Assembly: GCA_028697885.1 (NCBI GenBank)
Contig: JAQVER010000026.1
Location: forward strand, 1-42,836
Direction: 5' to 3'
Length of the DNA stretch: 42,836 nt
Origin: Desulfocapsaceae bacterium
GTDB lineage: Bacteria > Desulfobacterota > Desulfobulbia > Desulfobulbales > Desulfocapsaceae
Below are positions 1 through 7,652 of the stretch, piece after piece. The notes below the pieces were generated by a model. The model ran no database searches. It was given only the letters and a program-made list of their open reading frames with translations, and had not been told where the DNA came from. The position numbers and the translations under genes were made by a program. Numbering within the stretch: the stretch's first letter is position 1; every line of letters starts with the position of its first letter.

Positions 1-671
1 ACAGCTGGGGTCTGGATACGGAGCAAAAGAGGTTCGGAGTTGCCCCCCTTGGCACCGCTCGAAGTAGCAGCATCGAAACCTGTCAAAAGGCTCGCCTCCA
101 TGAAGGAAGGAGGGAGATAGACCGTCCTCCCTTTTTTTTTACCGTCATCTTGGGGAAGAGTAGCGGTCTGGTTTGAAATTACCGAAATCTTGCCCACGAT
201 CTTTTTTTCCTTCTGCTGGCCACGACCACCACCTTGAGGTTGCGGCCCCAGGTTACGGTCACCTGCTGCTGGTTGACTATTGTGAAATACGGGCATTCCA
301 TGTTCATCAAGAACAGGTTTCCCTTGAGATAATTGTTCAGGGGTGGGGATAACTATTTTTTTACTTGCTGCGTCTTTGTTTTTCCTCTCTTCAGTAGCCA
401 AGAAATCGGTCTGGCTTTTTGTCAGATCGCTCAGACCTTTTTTCAGCGCATCAATCTGTCGACCCTGTTCCTTGAGCATGGTCTTTTCAATCATGTCAGG
501 GTCAAGGTGAATGGTCTTGTTTCTTTCTGTCCCCGCAACCTCTACCTTTTTTTTGGTGCGGGAGTTGTAACCAGTAACAGCGATTCCCAGGATAATGAGA
601 CCGACGACCGACCAGACTAAAACCTTTTTGTTTTGGGGTGTCAGGTTGTTGAACCTCTCTTTCATGGTCAT
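1..671 (-). CDS. traB: TraB, F-type T4SS outer-membrane-core scaffold (VirB10-like), C-terminus off the left edge
   Basis: About 223 codons of the N-terminal part are present and the rest lies beyond position 1. The start ATG at 671 overlaps the traK stop (ATGA), which indicates translational coupling. Residues about 14 to 32 form one membrane helix, followed by a Lys-rich, Gln/Pro-rich periplasmic linker. Near the window edge is the TraB/VirB10-type stretch LPPSFMEASLLTGFDA, then LLLRIQTPA, which opens the beta-barrel domain. TraB spans the periplasm and links the inner-membrane part of the conjugation channel to the TraK/TraV outer-membrane ring. The order traA-L-E-K-B is the F-plasmid order, which makes the assignment strong despite the truncation. 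Confidence 0.85.
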   Translation of the reverse strand, partial: MTMKERFNNLTPQNKKVLVWSVVGLIILGIAVTGYNSRTKKKVEVAGTERNKTIHLDPDMIEKTMLKEQGRQIDALKKGLSDLTKSQTDFLATEERKNKDAASKKIVIPTPEQLSQGKPVLDEHGMPVFHNSQPAAGDRNLGPQPQGGGRGQQKEKKIVGKISVISNQTATLPQDDGKKKGRTVYLPPSFMEASLLTGFDAATSSGAKGGNSEPLLLRIQTPA

Positions 672-1621
672 TGCGATTGCTCCCGTTTTTCAACCACAAA
701 CACTCTGGTCGCCTCGCCGGTTTTCAGAACATGATCTTCTATTGCCACGGCCAGGATGGATTCACTGATGCCAAGTGACAGAAAGGTTTTCTCCTGCAAT
801 TCGATTTGTTCACCCTTGGTAGAGGCCACCTTGAATTGCTTCAATCGTAATCCTACCCCTTCCACATCTACGGTCTGCAATAGGTTGACCCTGAGATCAC
901 CACACAGGGGAATCAGAGTGTCAGCATTTGAAACCTTGTAGCTGGATGGATAGCCGCCTTCATAACCTTCCTTGATGATTTGTAAGACCTGCTTTTCCAA
1001 AGGCATGTTCTTGTAATGGTCGATATTCTTTTTGAAAACATCCTTTGCTGGTGCGGCTAGATGCAGGGTCACAGATGGTATTTCGTGAGGTTCCGCAATC
1101 AGAGTATAAACTGCCCCATTGCAGACAATAAACAACTCGCTGGGAGTCTCAGCATAGCTTAGCTGGCCGTTGAACTCCTCGGCCTTGAATTTGATAAAGG
1201 CACTATTGCCGGAGAAATGACCCGTAACGCCTTTTTCTTCAGAATAAATCAGATCGCTCATCGGGCCGGAACAGACAATCCGGTTGATGTCACGATTGGA
1301 CAACTGGACAATTGTTGGCATCTCAGGGGCAATGAAGTTGACTGGTACTGGTTCATCAAAAGCTGCGGATGAATCTTTTGAAGGCGTTATTGGTTTTGGC
1401 TCTCTTACTACCGGAGACTGTTGGGCTGGTGGTGAGAGAATAGAGGTCTGGTCTTTCAAGTCATGTGCTTGTTCTTCTTGTTTTGCTTGCACCACCAAAT
1501 CCGCCACATGAGTTGTGGCGGGTGGAGCTGTAGCGAGTGGGGGTGGAACAGCTGTTTCTTCAGCTTGCACCGAGGAGGCAGCCAAAAGCAGGCACAGGCT
1601 TATCTGTACGATTTTCTTCAT
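668..1621 (-). CDS. traK: TraK, F-type conjugation secretin-like protein
   Basis: This 317-residue exported protein has a clear Sec signal peptide (MKKIVQISLCLLLAASSVQA). A Pro/Ala/Thr-rich linker runs to about residue 95. The folded part then contains a segment near residue 107 with IVQLSNRDINRIVC, typical of the TraK N-domain, which resembles secretin/VirB9 N-domains. It ends with beta-rich sequence that includes VFVVEKR. TraK forms the outer-membrane-associated ring of F-type secretion channels with TraV and TraB. The start ATG overlaps the traE stop and its own stop overlaps the traB start, so the three are translationally coupled. At 317 residues it is longer than F TraK (about 240), mainly because of the linker. 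Confidence 0.85.
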   Translation of the reverse strand: MKKIVQISLCLLLAASSVQAEETAVPPPLATAPPATTHVADLVVQAKQEEQAHDLKDQTSILSPPAQQSPVVREPKPITPSKDSSAAFDEPVPVNFIAPEMPTIVQLSNRDINRIVCSGPMSDLIYSEEKGVTGHFSGNSAFIKFKAEEFNGQLSYAETPSELFIVCNGAVYTLIAEPHEIPSVTLHLAAPAKDVFKKNIDHYKNMPLEKQVLQIIKEGYEGGYPSSYKVSNADTLIPLCGDLRVNLLQTVDVEGVGLRLKQFKVASTKGEQIELQEKTFLSLGISESILAVAIEDHVLKTGEATRVFVVEKREQSQ

Positions 1622-2277
1622 TTCGTTTCCATCTCCGCTTGCTTGTCAATCTTCATCTTTGCATCTGCATTTTTCTTGAGCTGCGCTTCTGTTTCTGCTT
1701 CGGCTTTAAGTTTGTCTGCGTCCGCCCTGAGATTCTTCTCCTTGAACTCGCTAATCTCAAAACGACCATCACGGATCCGATAAGCGACCACAAAAGTTTT
1801 GGCTGCAGTTTCGAGTTTTGTATCTCCGGCAAACTGGACTAAATTCCCAAACATCTCGATAGTGCCTTCCCTTAAAGTGATTGTCTCCATGTAAAATGTC
1901 GAACTTACCTGCGATTCTTCAATACGACCCGCCAAGGAGTACCAGCTTTTTGAGGCTTCGGGATAGGCTTCGGATGTGTAGAGAGACAGCAGATCATCAA
2001 ACTGCCCTCTGGCCGTGGGTGGGGAGTAGGTAGTTGCCAGGTTGACAATCTTTCTGCTCATATCTTTGATGTAGCCCTCGGTAGGCTTGCCCTGGACGAA
2101 CTCAACCGTGCCGGTCATAGCGGGTGGAATCAGGACAACACGTTGATATTTAACAGCCCGATACACCATAAAAGAGTTGAAGCAGACGGCTACAGCCATA
2201 GCCCCGATAGCAAATTTAAGCAGTCGGTTTTCAAGATATAGATTGCTGGTTTTTTGTACGAAAATATCTGCTTTCAC
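1618..2277 (-). CDS. traE: TraE, F-type T4SS inner-membrane protein (VirB8-like)
   Basis: TraE is a bitopic inner-membrane component of the conjugation channel. I chose the GTG at 2277 (reading VKADIFVQKTSNLYLENRL) because it overlaps the traL stop (GTGA) and has AGGAG eight bases upstream. An ATG at 2421 would overlap half of traL and add unrelated sequence. From this start the protein is 219 residues. It has one helix (FAIGAMAVAVCFNSFMVYRA, about residues 23 to 42), then the periplasmic VirB8-like domain with FYMETITLREGTIEMFG, and a Lys/Glu/Ala-rich charged tail of about 30 residues that F TraE lacks. The tail is probably flexible or coiled-coil. Position in the A-L-E-K-B order supports the call. 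Confidence 0.85.
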   Translation of the reverse strand: MKADIFVQKTSNLYLENRLLKFAIGAMAVAVCFNSFMVYRAVKYQRVVLIPPAMTGTVEFVQGKPTEGYIKDMSRKIVNLATTYSPPTARGQFDDLLSLYTSEAYPEASKSWYSLAGRIEESQVSSTFYMETITLREGTIEMFGNLVQFAGDTKLETAAKTFVVAYRIRDGRFEISEFKEKNLRADADKLKAEAETEAQLKKNADAKMKIDKQAEMETK

Positions 2278-2543
2278 TCGTGAAACTCCTGCTGGAAATA
2301 GTCGGGATAGTTGTTCATCTTGACCAGGCCAAAGACATAAAGGACATGCTTCAAGAATCCTCGTGCTTGAGAGCGTTTGGTTTTGGTGTAGGAATACTGA
2401 GACACCAGGAAGATCAGCCACATTAACTTGCCGTAGAGCAATGACAGGGTAAGGAAGAAGAGGAACAAGACCAACTCATCCACCTCAAACCACAGTACTT
2501 GAAACGGTTTAGATAGGTATTGTGGAAACTTTCTGGAAATCAT
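2274..2543 (-). CDS. traL: TraL, F-type T4SS pilus assembly protein (VirB3-like)
   Basis: This 89-residue protein has the TraL layout: a short N-terminus (MISRKFPQYLSKPFQ), a hydrophobic block (LVLFLFFLTLSLLYG and MWLIFLVSQY, about residues 26 to 50) that spans the inner membrane once or twice, then a basic segment KTKRSQARGFLKHVLY and a short cytoplasmic end. TraL/VirB3 proteins are needed for pilus assembly and usually sit immediately after the pilin gene, as here (21 bases after traA). The stop overlaps the proposed GTG start of traE. Length matches the family (about 90 residues). Confidence 0.85.
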   Translation of the reverse strand: MISRKFPQYLSKPFQVLWFEVDELVLFLFFLTLSLLYGKLMWLIFLVSQYSYTKTKRSQARGFLKHVLYVFGLVKMNNYPDYFQQEFHE

Positions 2544-2564
2544 TGCTTAACCTCTATGGTCTCA

Positions 2565-2858
2565 TTACATGATTAAAGCGCCGATAGACTGCACAACGGT
2601 ATCAGCGGAAAGCAGAAATGCACCCCCAAGGATAACGCCTGCCGCAGGGAGAATCATTTGCCGGATAGCAAGGATGGCCGCAAAAACCATAGAAGCGACA
2701 CCAGCGACAAATCCAATAGGGCCAAGCAAAATCTGAGTGACCGCAATATCGTATAGGTCATAGGCAAAGGAACCAGCCGCCGGAGTTGTCATAGCGAAAA
2801 CATTGACTGTCTGGAGCAGTAGAACGGTTAACAGTGCGAAAAAAGTATTTTTTTTCAT
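2565..2858 (-). CDS. traA: TraA-like conjugative pilin precursor
   Basis: This small 97-residue protein is very hydrophobic. It has a signal peptide (MKKNTFFALLTVLLLQTVNVFA), then a mature part with two helices (about residues 38 to 62 and 68 to 90) separated by a short IRQM turn. This is the two-helix hairpin of F-like pilins. A strong ribosome-binding site (AAGGAG) lies seven bases before the ATG. In F-type systems traA is the first structural gene, directly before traL, as here. Pilins diverge quickly, so the assignment rests on architecture and position more than on sequence identity. Confidence 0.75.
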   Translation of the reverse strand: MKKNTFFALLTVLLLQTVNVFAMTTPAAGSFAYDLYDIAVTQILLGPIGFVAGVASMVFAAILAIRQMILPAAGVILGGAFLLSADTVVQSIGALIM

Positions 2859-3010
2859 GATTGCTTCTCCTTTTGTTGCAGTTGTTGCACGGGGTTGTGC
2901 GATTTTTCATGTTGGCAGAAACAGTTGAGTTGTCCTTTAGCTGTAAAAGTTTACGCAAGCGATCTAAGAGGTGTTCCAGGTGGTGATCGTTGCAGCTTGC
3001 CCAAGAAGAA

Positions 3011-3574
3011 TTATTTTTTTGTTAATCTTATCTCCACCTTCCGGTTGCTTTCAGGGTTGCTTCCGTAAATCATTCCTTTTCCTTCCACCGAAGCCACCTT
3101 GTAACCAATTCTCCGAAGCAGGGTGGCAACAGCCTCGGCTCGATACCTGGAAAGTTTCAGATTCTGGTTTTCGATTCCAATCGAACAGGTATAGCCAGTG
3201 AGGTTGAGAGGGCAGGATGCGCAACACTCTTGCAAGTCCATCAGAAGTTTATTGCTGGCATCCGGTGATAACCATGCGCTACCCAGGTCAAAATAAACCA
3301 CAGGGAACGGACGGCTTTCTGGTCGAGCGTTAAAAGATGGTAGGCTTGCAATGATGAAAGTTTGATGGATTGGAATTTGTACAGGTGTGTTTATGACAGA
3401 CGAATAGCTGTATAAATCCTGCCGGATTTCAAACCCAAAAACTGGACTGGTGAGCATAAAAAATGCTCCGATAATCAGGATGATTTTTTGAGCTTGTTTT
3501 TTGGCTTGAGTCATCATCTCTGTCGCATTAAAGAAACTACTGTTTCTTTTTATTAGTTCATGTTTTTGTCGCAT
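3011..3574 (-). CDS. OmpA-like C-terminal domain exported protein in the conjugation operon
   Basis: This 187-residue protein has a hydrophobic export segment (KIILIIGAFFMLTSPVFGF, about residues 29 to 47) and a C-terminal OmpA/MotB-like peptidoglycan-binding domain. Visible hallmarks are VYFDLGSAWLSPDA near residue 94, LTGYTCSIG near 124, LSRYRAEAVATLLRRIGY near 139 and NRKVEIRL at the end. A pair of Met codons at residues 20 and 21 (position 3517) gives an alternative start much nearer the signal segment. Neither start has a strong ribosome-binding site. Lying just upstream of traA, it may anchor the secretion apparatus to peptidoglycan. That role is an inference from the domain. Confidence 0.65.
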   Translation of the reverse strand: MRQKHELIKRNSSFFNATEMMTQAKKQAQKIILIIGAFFMLTSPVFGFEIRQDLYSYSSVINTPVQIPIHQTFIIASLPSFNARPESRPFPVVYFDLGSAWLSPDASNKLLMDLQECCASCPLNLTGYTCSIGIENQNLKLSRYRAEAVATLLRRIGYKVASVEGKGMIYGSNPESNRKVEIRLTKK

Positions 3575-3584
3575 CTTTTCATGG

Positions 3585-4058
3585 TCATTTTGTAGCTACA
3601 ATTTCACTTTTTCCAGGGTCAATATTCGACTTTTCCATGATCTCATGTTGAAGATTTTGAGCCTGCCTTTCTTTGGCTCTATGGACTCTTTTTCGTACCC
3701 GATAAAGTTTTTTAATCTCAAAAATTGACAACTTGAAGCGAAAGGTTAATTCAATTTCTGGTATCAGGTATCTCATAAAAATTCTTTGGTCTGGTTCCAG
3801 GTTCATGAACCTGGTGTACACATAGCGCTCCCATTTTGTTTCCAGATCACAGGTGTCCATGAGTGCTTTTCTGTCTTTTATGTTTTTTCTATGAAGCTGA
3901 GGTCTTAAAAATTCATGCAGCCCCCAAAGAGTTTCCAGCAATTTTAAGCCGATTAAATCGTTATTTGTGAGCGGATCGCTGATAAATTCATTTCTTGCAA
4001 TCCATCTGAGCGTTTTAAAGGGAATTTTAGAGGTTTTCGCATATTCTTTGATGTCCAT
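3585..4058 (-). CDS. Hypothetical basic protein, element regulatory operon
   Basis: I do not recognise this 157-residue protein. Its first 20 residues (MDIKEYAKTSKIPFKTLRWI) look like the opening helix-turn of a MerR- or excisionase-type DNA-binding motif, in which a short KxxxISxKTLRW-like segment selects the recognition helix. The rest is helical, strongly basic (KKLYRVRKRVHRAKERQAQ near residues 116 to 134) and without a signal peptide. The first 32 bases overlap the end of the upstream sigma-like gene, so it is co-translated with it. A DNA-binding accessory or mobilisation regulator is possible but not shown. Confidence 0.6.
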   Translation of the reverse strand: MDIKEYAKTSKIPFKTLRWIARNEFISDPLTNNDLIGLKLLETLWGLHEFLRPQLHRKNIKDRKALMDTCDLETKWERYVYTRFMNLEPDQRIFMRYLIPEIELTFRFKLSIFEIKKLYRVRKRVHRAKERQAQNLQHEIMEKSNIDPGKSEIVATK

Positions 4059-4602
4059 AACCCTCTATTCTCCTGATAGAATTTGATAAAATCCTTCTGA
4101 CCGATTGGATATGAATCCCAAAATGATCGGCAATTGTATTAAAGCTGACGGGTTTTGGTTGTGAAAGAATCCACAGGGAAACCAGCCTTTGTCGATTAGT
4201 CAGTGCAGACAATGCCTCGGCAATAACTGATTCATCCAGATCAGAAGGCTTATCCAAATATGGATATTGCTCTTTATGCATTGACATGGTTGCCATTGGT
4301 TCGTTTGCTAATGCAACACCGGCAGCCATTTGGATGCATCTGGTGCGAAAGACAATACGGAAATACTTACTCGTAAAAGACAAATCCTTGTTTTGATCGA
4401 TTAAGACTGAAATTACCTGGTACGCAACGAGTTGGGCCTCTCCTGCCAAGTCATAAGAATCACATGACATATACCGATAATATGGTGCGGCTATGCACCA
4501 TATCAACACCCTGTTGGAGTGCACCCAGGATTGAGCCAGTTGCCAGATATATTGTTTATCTGGGTTCACAGATATGCTTTTCAGGGGGGATGTCATGTTC
4601 AT
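4027..4602 (-). CDS. Sigma-70-like (region 4) transcription regulator of the conjugative element
   Basis: The C-terminal third of this 191-residue protein reads like sigma-70 region 4. After ALSALTNRQRLVSLWI (about residues 130 to 145) comes a helix-turn-helix, NTIADHFGIHIQSVRRIL, and a final basic helix. This pattern binds -35 promoter elements. The middle part (SYDLAGEAQLVAYQVISVLI, about 50 to 69) resembles the DLxQEA helix of region 2, but the match is weak. It is encoded in a tightly packed operon: the ATG overlaps the stop of the small gene upstream, and its end overlaps the next gene. It may therefore switch on transfer genes of the element. The sigma-factor role is inferred from sequence pattern only. 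Confidence 0.55.
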   Translation of the reverse strand: MNMTSPLKSISVNPDKQYIWQLAQSWVHSNRVLIWCIAAPYYRYMSCDSYDLAGEAQLVAYQVISVLIDQNKDLSFTSKYFRIVFRTRCIQMAAGVALANEPMATMSMHKEQYPYLDKPSDLDESVIAEALSALTNRQRLVSLWILSQPKPVSFNTIADHFGIHIQSVRRILSNSIRRIEGYGHQRICENL

Positions 4603-4844
4603 GACCTGCTATGGAGGCTGGTATCAGTTGAAACTTTTTTCTCCTTCTTCAACTTTTGTTTTATTAAGGTATCTTGACGTGATGCTGATTTTGCAGATGC
4701 TATTGCCGCATCTCTATCAATGCGAGCTAGCCTGATTAAGCGATCAGCTTGGTTGTTAACATCTGGAAGTGACATTTTGGCCAAGTTAGTCAGGGCTTGC
4801 TCAATGCGATCCAAGCGAATCAGTATCTCATGTTCGCTATTCAT
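4599..4844 (-). CDS. Small coiled-coil hypothetical protein
   Basis: This 81-residue, highly charged protein has no recognisable family. Residues 1 to 30 (EILIRLDRIEQALTNLAKM) carry a heptad-like pattern of hydrophobic positions suggesting a short coiled coil. The second half is rich in Lys, Ala and Ser. Both ends overlap their neighbours by four bases (ATGA), so it is translationally coupled between the XRE regulator and the sigma-like gene. That placement suggests a partner or modulator of one of them, but nothing in the sequence proves it. Confidence 0.55.
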   Translation of the reverse strand: MNSEHEILIRLDRIEQALTNLAKMSLPDVNNQADRLIRLARIDRDAAIASAKSASRQDTLIKQKLKKEKKVSTDTSLHSRS

Positions 4845-5401
4845 CTGTCGTTGCTAAGTCGGTGGTAGTCATTGGCGGCACATTGTTCTTGTTGCCTGCT
4901 ATGTTGTGCATTTTGTAAGTCGGTTGGAGTGAAAATTCCTGATAGAATCAGCTCAAACACTAGAATATCTATGCGTCGTTTGGTCTCGACAACCAACTCC
5001 ATGTTTGTCAGAACTTCTATTTTATGATTTCGTAGGGCTTTAAAGTTTGTTTCTGGAAACAGTTCAGAAAGGTGATCAATGGTACTAATGGTCTCGACCA
5101 TTTCCTCGCGTAAGCGAGCTGCAATAAAAGATAAATTATGCTGGGGATTTTTCTGGTCAGGGAATTGTTTTGAAATGATATTCTTCCTGACAGGGCAGGA
5201 GCAACAAAGGTCGGTAAGAATAGTGAAGTCATTTAAGTGTTCGGCGATCTTGCAAAGGTCATTAATGTAAGGGATATATTTAGCCCGACTGTTCTCGTAT
5301 TTCGATAATGTACTGGCCCCTACACCTGTAGCCGAACTCAGATTGCCAAGTGTTATTCCTTGATTCTTTCTGGTCGTTTTTATTCTTTTACCTAACTCCA
5401 T
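4841..5401 (-). CDS. XRE-family transcriptional regulator, leftward operon
   Basis: Residues 1 to 55 are a Cro/C1-type helix-turn-helix: MELGKRIKTTRKNQGITLGN, then LSSATGVGASTLSKYENSRA with the recognition helix at about 28 to 40. The remaining 130 residues are not a known ligand domain. They contain a CCSCPVRKN cysteine cluster near residue 66 (three Cys) that could bind metal or be redox-sensitive. It is the first gene of the leftward regulatory/transfer operon and is divergent from a second XRE gene across 193 AT-rich bases. That is the layout of a genetic switch controlling an integrative element. Probable autoregulator. Confidence 0.75.
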   Translation of the reverse strand: MELGKRIKTTRKNQGITLGNLSSATGVGASTLSKYENSRAKYIPYINDLCKIAEHLNDFTILTDLCCSCPVRKNIISKQFPDQKNPQHNLSFIAARLREEMVETISTIDHLSELFPETNFKALRNHKIEVLTNMELVVETKRRIDILVFELILSGIFTPTDLQNAQHSRQQEQCAANDYHRLSNDR

Positions 5402-5594
5402 ACCATTCTCCTTATGTGTTTCTACTTTTGCAAAATTATTTATTAAAATTTCATAATTTGCAACATTTATTTTGATAAAATTAATAATAATGAAATTAAT
5501 TTTATACTTTGAATAAGTCGTGATATTAAAAACAAATAGTTACGCATTTTGCGAAATTATTTGCAAATTACGAAAAAATACATAAAATGGAGGT
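5402..5594. promoter_or_regulatory. Divergent promoter/operator region between two XRE regulators
   Basis: This 193-base, very AT-rich spacer separates two divergent HTH genes. It contains an inverted pair at 5428-5463 (TTGCAAAATTAT and, 13 bases on, ATAATTTGCAA). A second cluster at 5547-5572 has the related half-sites TTTTGCGAAATTAT and TTGCAAATTACG. Four copies of a TTGCRAATTAT-like half-site placed near both start codons are what one expects for cooperative repressor operators. Promoters must lie here, but I could not pick out convincing -35/-10 pairs because nearly any hexamer fits in such AT-rich sequence. Confidence 0.55.
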
Positions 5595-6233
5595 ATGGAT
5601 AAATTTAATGATATAGAAATGGGCAAGAGGATAAAGCAAATTAGGGACAGTCTTGGTTTAAACCAAACTGAGTTCGGTGAATTGTTGGGTGGTCTTGCCG
5701 CCAGCACAATCTCTGGCTATGAGACAGGAGATAGGGAACCAAAGATCAAAATTCTCATGGAAATTGCTAGGCTTGGGGAAATGTCTATTAGCTCTTTTGT
5801 GAGTTGCTTGGAGGATGAAGCTACTGGAGATAATATTCTGCAAGAAAAAGAGCCAACGCAAAAAAGACAAGTCTCTACCGTTACTGATTCCTGCTTTCCA
5901 TGCGTTCAGGCACATATGACACAGCAGATTGATCAGATTCCAGATAAAATAACAAAAACAATAAAACAGGAACTTGACGACGACTATGAGGTCATCAGCA
6001 TCAAAGACATGGTGAGCATGACCATTGAGGTGCTGGAGTCTAAAACAGTTTTTAGGTCAGCTCTGGCTTCAAGCATTAGAGCATTTCATGATGCAGTGAT
6101 AAAGGAGGAAGAAATGAATTCAGTAAGACAGGAAATGAAAGCGATGGGTGAGCGCATGGAAAGAATGGAAGAAATGCTGCTTTCTCTCGGGGCCTCTCTG
6201 CCAGAAAAAAGAGACAAACCGGCCGTTGCTTAG
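5595..6233 (+). CDS. XRE-family transcriptional regulator, rightward
   Basis: This 212-residue protein has an N-terminal Cro/C1-type helix-turn-helix (about residues 9 to 65): MGKRIKQIRDSLGLNQTEFG, then AASTISGYETGDREPKI. The C-terminal part ends in a Met/Glu/Arg-rich coiled coil (MKAMGERMERMEEMLLSLGA, about 180 to 200), likely for oligomerisation. The middle is unassigned. A GGAGG box lies only one base before the ATG at 5595, which is unusually close. An in-frame ATG at 5619 (MGKRIKQ) matches the usual start of such domains and is an alternative. It likely opposes the divergent XRE gene in a switch. Confidence 0.75.
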   Translation: MDKFNDIEMGKRIKQIRDSLGLNQTEFGELLGGLAASTISGYETGDREPKIKILMEIARLGEMSISSFVSCLEDEATGDNILQEKEPTQKRQVSTVTDSCFPCVQAHMTQQIDQIPDKITKTIKQELDDDYEVISIKDMVSMTIEVLESKTVFRSALASSIRAFHDAVIKEEEMNSVRQEMKAMGERMERMEEMLLSLGASLPEKRDKPAVA

Positions 6234-6523
6234 GTTGGTTTCTGCAAGGATATCATCTGCAACTCCTCATAATAAAGATATGCAAAAAACTATTCAAGTA
6301 ACTAAAGAAAATAATAAAGATTTGTTGTGAAAAAATAGAGAAGAATTGAGAAGGATTTTTAAGAGTAATACAAGCGACAAGAGATACTGGGAGAGATTAA
6401 TTTGGGCCGTGTGGTAAATGGACAATGAGTGCTTTTTGCTGAGGGTTTTGTTCGTTAACTTGCCGACCATGTTTTTTTCATTGCGATACCTTTTTTAATA
6501 TTTAAATTGGTTTTTTTATTACT

Positions 6524-7564
6524 ATGTCCGTCTATAAACATCCTTGCAAGCTTGGGTGGCAGATGATTAAAATCTTCCATGGTAGGGCAGGAAAGCCGGA
6601 GTATATTCCGTTTTGCGGGAATAGAGAGGAAGCACTTAAATTTGAGGCAGAACTGCGTGGGACAATCAATCACGCTGACCCTGGATGGAACGATCTACTA
6701 CCTGATTTTCTTCTGACCTTTCAGAATAGGGCAAGTGTCAATGGAGTGAAATCCATGGGATACTCTATGAAACATCTGGGCAGTTTTTTCGGTGACTTTA
6801 AGATTCGCCATCTGACGCCGCTACTCATTGAGCAGTACAAAGCCAACCGGCTCAAAGAAGGAGTGAAGAAAAAGACGATCAATATCGAGCTTTCGGCCCT
6901 GTCGTCCTATCTAAATTGGATAAATGAGACCACTGGTAGTCTGTATAAACTGCCGAAACGATTCACCAGGAGGGAGACCAGACCACCATTGCCGCAGGTG
7001 ATGACAATCCAGGAGCTTGGCGATATCATCAGCCAGATGTCTGGAGACATGCAGATTATTGTCAGTCTTATGGGGTTGTGTGGGCTAAGAAGGAATGAAG
7101 CATTGACTTTGACTGCACAGCAGGTTGATTGTGCAGGCCGTATCTTGCGTATTTACGGAAAGGGGGGGAAATGGAGAATGGCACCAGTTGAGGCAACAGG
7201 GATCATGGTCAGGTTGGAACAACTATGCAAAGAGAGGCCAACAGGCCCCTTGTTTATTTCACCAAGAACAGGCCGTGCGTGGGTTGATATTCGCAAACAA
7301 ATTGGTAGTGCTGCAATAAAAGCAGGGATTACCAAACACGTCACTCCACATCTATTTCGTCACTCATTCGCCACTGCATTACTTAACGGTGGATCTGATA
7401 TTCGGGTCATTCAGGAACTGCTCGGACATTCTGAGCTGGCCACCACCCAAGGCTATACACAGGTGGCAGATACGATCAAACGAGCTGAAACGTCAAAACT
7501 TGTCGCTAATGTCGCTAACATGCAAAGCCTTAGTGGCAAAGGGTTTCCTCTTGAAAACAAATAG
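6524..7564 (+). CDS. int: Tyrosine recombinase / integrase of the conjugative element
   Basis: This 346-residue site-specific recombinase integrates and helps excise the element. The N-terminal core-binding (SAM-like) domain spans about residues 52 to 140. The catalytic domain shows Arg189 ([11 protein letters not shown]), Lys216 ([11 protein letters not shown]), His276xxArg279 ([11 protein letters not shown]), His302 ([10 protein letters not shown]) and the nucleophile Tyr311 (QGYTQVA), so all key residues are present. The stop codon TAG ends exactly where the tRNA-Pro fragment begins, which places the gene at the tip of the element. No ribosome-binding site is visible before the ATG (a run of T), so expression may be low or the true start may differ. 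The 290 bases upstream (6234-6523) hold no recognisable feature. Confidence 0.93.
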   Translation: MSVYKHPCKLGWQMIKIFHGRAGKPEYIPFCGNREEALKFEAELRGTINHADPGWNDLLPDFLLTFQNRASVNGVKSMGYSMKHLGSFFGDFKIRHLTPLLIEQYKANRLKEGVKKKTINIELSALSSYLNWINETTGSLYKLPKRFTRRETRPPLPQVMTIQELGDIISQMSGDMQIIVSLMGLCGLRRNEALTLTAQQVDCAGRILRIYGKGGKWRMAPVEATGIMVRLEQLCKERPTGPLFISPRTGRAWVDIRKQIGSAAIKAGITKHVTPHLFRHSFATALLNGGSDIRVIQELLGHSELATTQGYTQVADTIKRAETSKLVANVANMQSLSGKGFPLENK

Positions 7565-7609
7565 CTGGGGGCCAAGTGGTCGGAGGTTCAAATCCTCTCA
7601 CCCCGACCA
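7565..7609 (+). other. Attachment site: 3' fragment of tRNA-Pro(GGG)
   Basis: These 45 bases match the 3' part of a tRNA-Pro. They comprise the anticodon loop CUGGGGG (anticodon GGG), the 3' strand of the anticodon stem CCAAG, the variable loop UGGUC, the T stem-loop GGAGG-UUCAAAU-CCUCU, the acceptor strand CACCCCG and ACCA. The GGTCGGAGGTTC core is characteristic of bacterial proline tRNAs. The bases before it (AATAG) do not complete the anticodon stem, so no tRNA is formed here and identity starts at the anticodon loop. This is the duplicated end left by integrase-mediated insertion into a tRNA gene. The intact tRNA should flank the other end of the element, outside the window. Confidence 0.85.
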
Positions 7610-7618
7610 GTACAATTC

Positions 7619-7652
7619 AAGGGACTACGATTATTTCGTAGTCCCTTTTTTT
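7619..7652 (+). terminator. Rho-independent terminator of the tRNA-Pro locus
   Basis: A perfect 12-bp stem (AAGGGACTACGA / TCGTAGTCCCTT) with a 5-base loop is followed by a T run. It lies ten bases after the tRNA fragment, so it is the original terminator of the proline tRNA gene and belongs to the chromosome, not the element. It now also ends transcription from int. Confidence 0.85.

Noticed and set aside
2278-2421. Longer traE starting at the ATG at 2421
   Set aside because: It would overlap most of traL. The GTG at 2277 has a better ribosome-binding site and gives the family length.
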